From assembly GCF_000512695.2 (NCBI RefSeq), contig NZ_AZRW02000008.1, forward strand, positions 123,644 to 187,643: a DNA stretch of 64,000 nt. The letters run 5' to 3'. Shown in pieces: positions 63,835 to 64,000 of the stretch. Each line of letters starts with the position of its first letter. Position 1 is the stretch's first letter. The notes below the pieces were generated by a model. The model was not told the origin of the DNA, searched no databases, and saw only the letters and a list, made by a program, of their open reading frames with translations. The stretch is from Pseudomonas sp. QTF5 (GTDB taxonomy: Bacteria > Pseudomonadota > Gammaproteobacteria > Pseudomonadales > Pseudomonadaceae). A program made the translations under genes and the position numbers.

Positions 63835-64000
63835 CCGCTAACGAGCAGTTTGAAGCTGATCTTGGCCTAAGTAGTTGATTTTATTAATAAAATCATAAGC
63901 TTTTAAGGGGGCTACTTGAGGGTGCGCTGTAAGTGCCCGCCTCGGTTGAGACGAAAGATCTTAACCAACCGCTCTTTAACAACTGAATCAAGCAATTCGT
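63835..64000 (+). ncRNA. Leader of an rRNA operon with boxA (16S gene beyond the window)
   Basis: GCTCTTTAACAA at 63971-63982 is the boxA antitermination element found before 16S genes, followed by TCAAGCAATTCGT at the window edge. The 16S rRNA gene should start within about the next hundred bases outside the window. Confidence 0.75.

Overview
This window is a stretch of Pseudomonas chromosome, most likely from the P. fluorescens group, spanning the replication origin. The evidence is the unbroken block glmU / atpCDGAHFEBI / parB-parA-rsmG-mnmG / mnmE-yidC-yidD-rnpA-rpmH / oriC / dnaA-dnaN-recF-gyrB, the common polysaccharide antigen gene order rmd-gmd-wbpW-wzm-wzt-wbpX-wbpY-wbpZ, and REP/REPIN repeats of the fluorescens type. 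Everything is called from sequence reading alone; no database search was run.

Layout. 1-2262 (minus): two tandem paralogous glycosyltransferases, the first cut by the window edge. 2693-11681 (plus): a tightly overlapping operon that makes GDP-D-rhamnose and polymerises and exports a D-rhamnose-type O-polysaccharide. 11685-12190: REP repeats and a gene remnant. 12218-15023 (minus): a frameshifted pyridoxamine-phosphate-oxidase-like gene, a glutathione S-transferase and a LysR regulator. 15331-22324 (plus): an AT-rich promoter region followed by a compact peptide-modification cluster. 22545-26766 (minus): glmS with attTn7, glmR and glmU. 26825-34102: the ATP synthase operon with its promoter and terminator. 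34148-43430: chromosome segregation, tRNA modification and membrane insertion genes, with two DnaA-box clusters. 43431-49641 (plus): dnaA-dnaN-recF-gyrB, with two parS sites in recF. 49714-63402 (minus): a contact-dependent inhibition (CDI) two-partner secretion locus with a tail of orphan toxin and immunity modules and broken cdiA copies. 63800-64000 (plus): the promoter and boxA leader of an rRNA operon whose 16S gene starts just outside.

The most interesting system is at 15455-22324, directly downstream of glmS/attTn7. It encodes a 58-residue cysteine-free candidate precursor peptide followed by a perfect hairpin terminator, a YcaO enzyme, a TfuA protein, a HExxH protein resembling the recently recognised alpha-ketoglutarate-dependent peptide beta-hydroxylases, a ThiS/MoaD-like sulfur carrier ending in Gly-Gly, an E1-like adenylyltransferase fused to a rhodanese, an MFS exporter and a spermidine-synthase-fold SAM-type enzyme. 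Read together this looks like a ribosomal peptide (RiPP) pathway with its own dedicated sulfur relay, predicted to install backbone thioamides and possibly beta-hydroxylation. I do not recognise it as a described pathway.

The second accessory region is the CDI locus. CdiB and a 2.5k-residue CdiA are followed by an immunity gene, a promoterless orphan toxin module with its own immunity gene, a remnant of a third (HNH-like) toxin interrupted by a truncated XRE regulator, an inverted scrap of cdiA, a lipoprotein gene and a decayed cdiA copy with a trinucleotide expansion. It records repeated recombination at the toxin end of cdiA.
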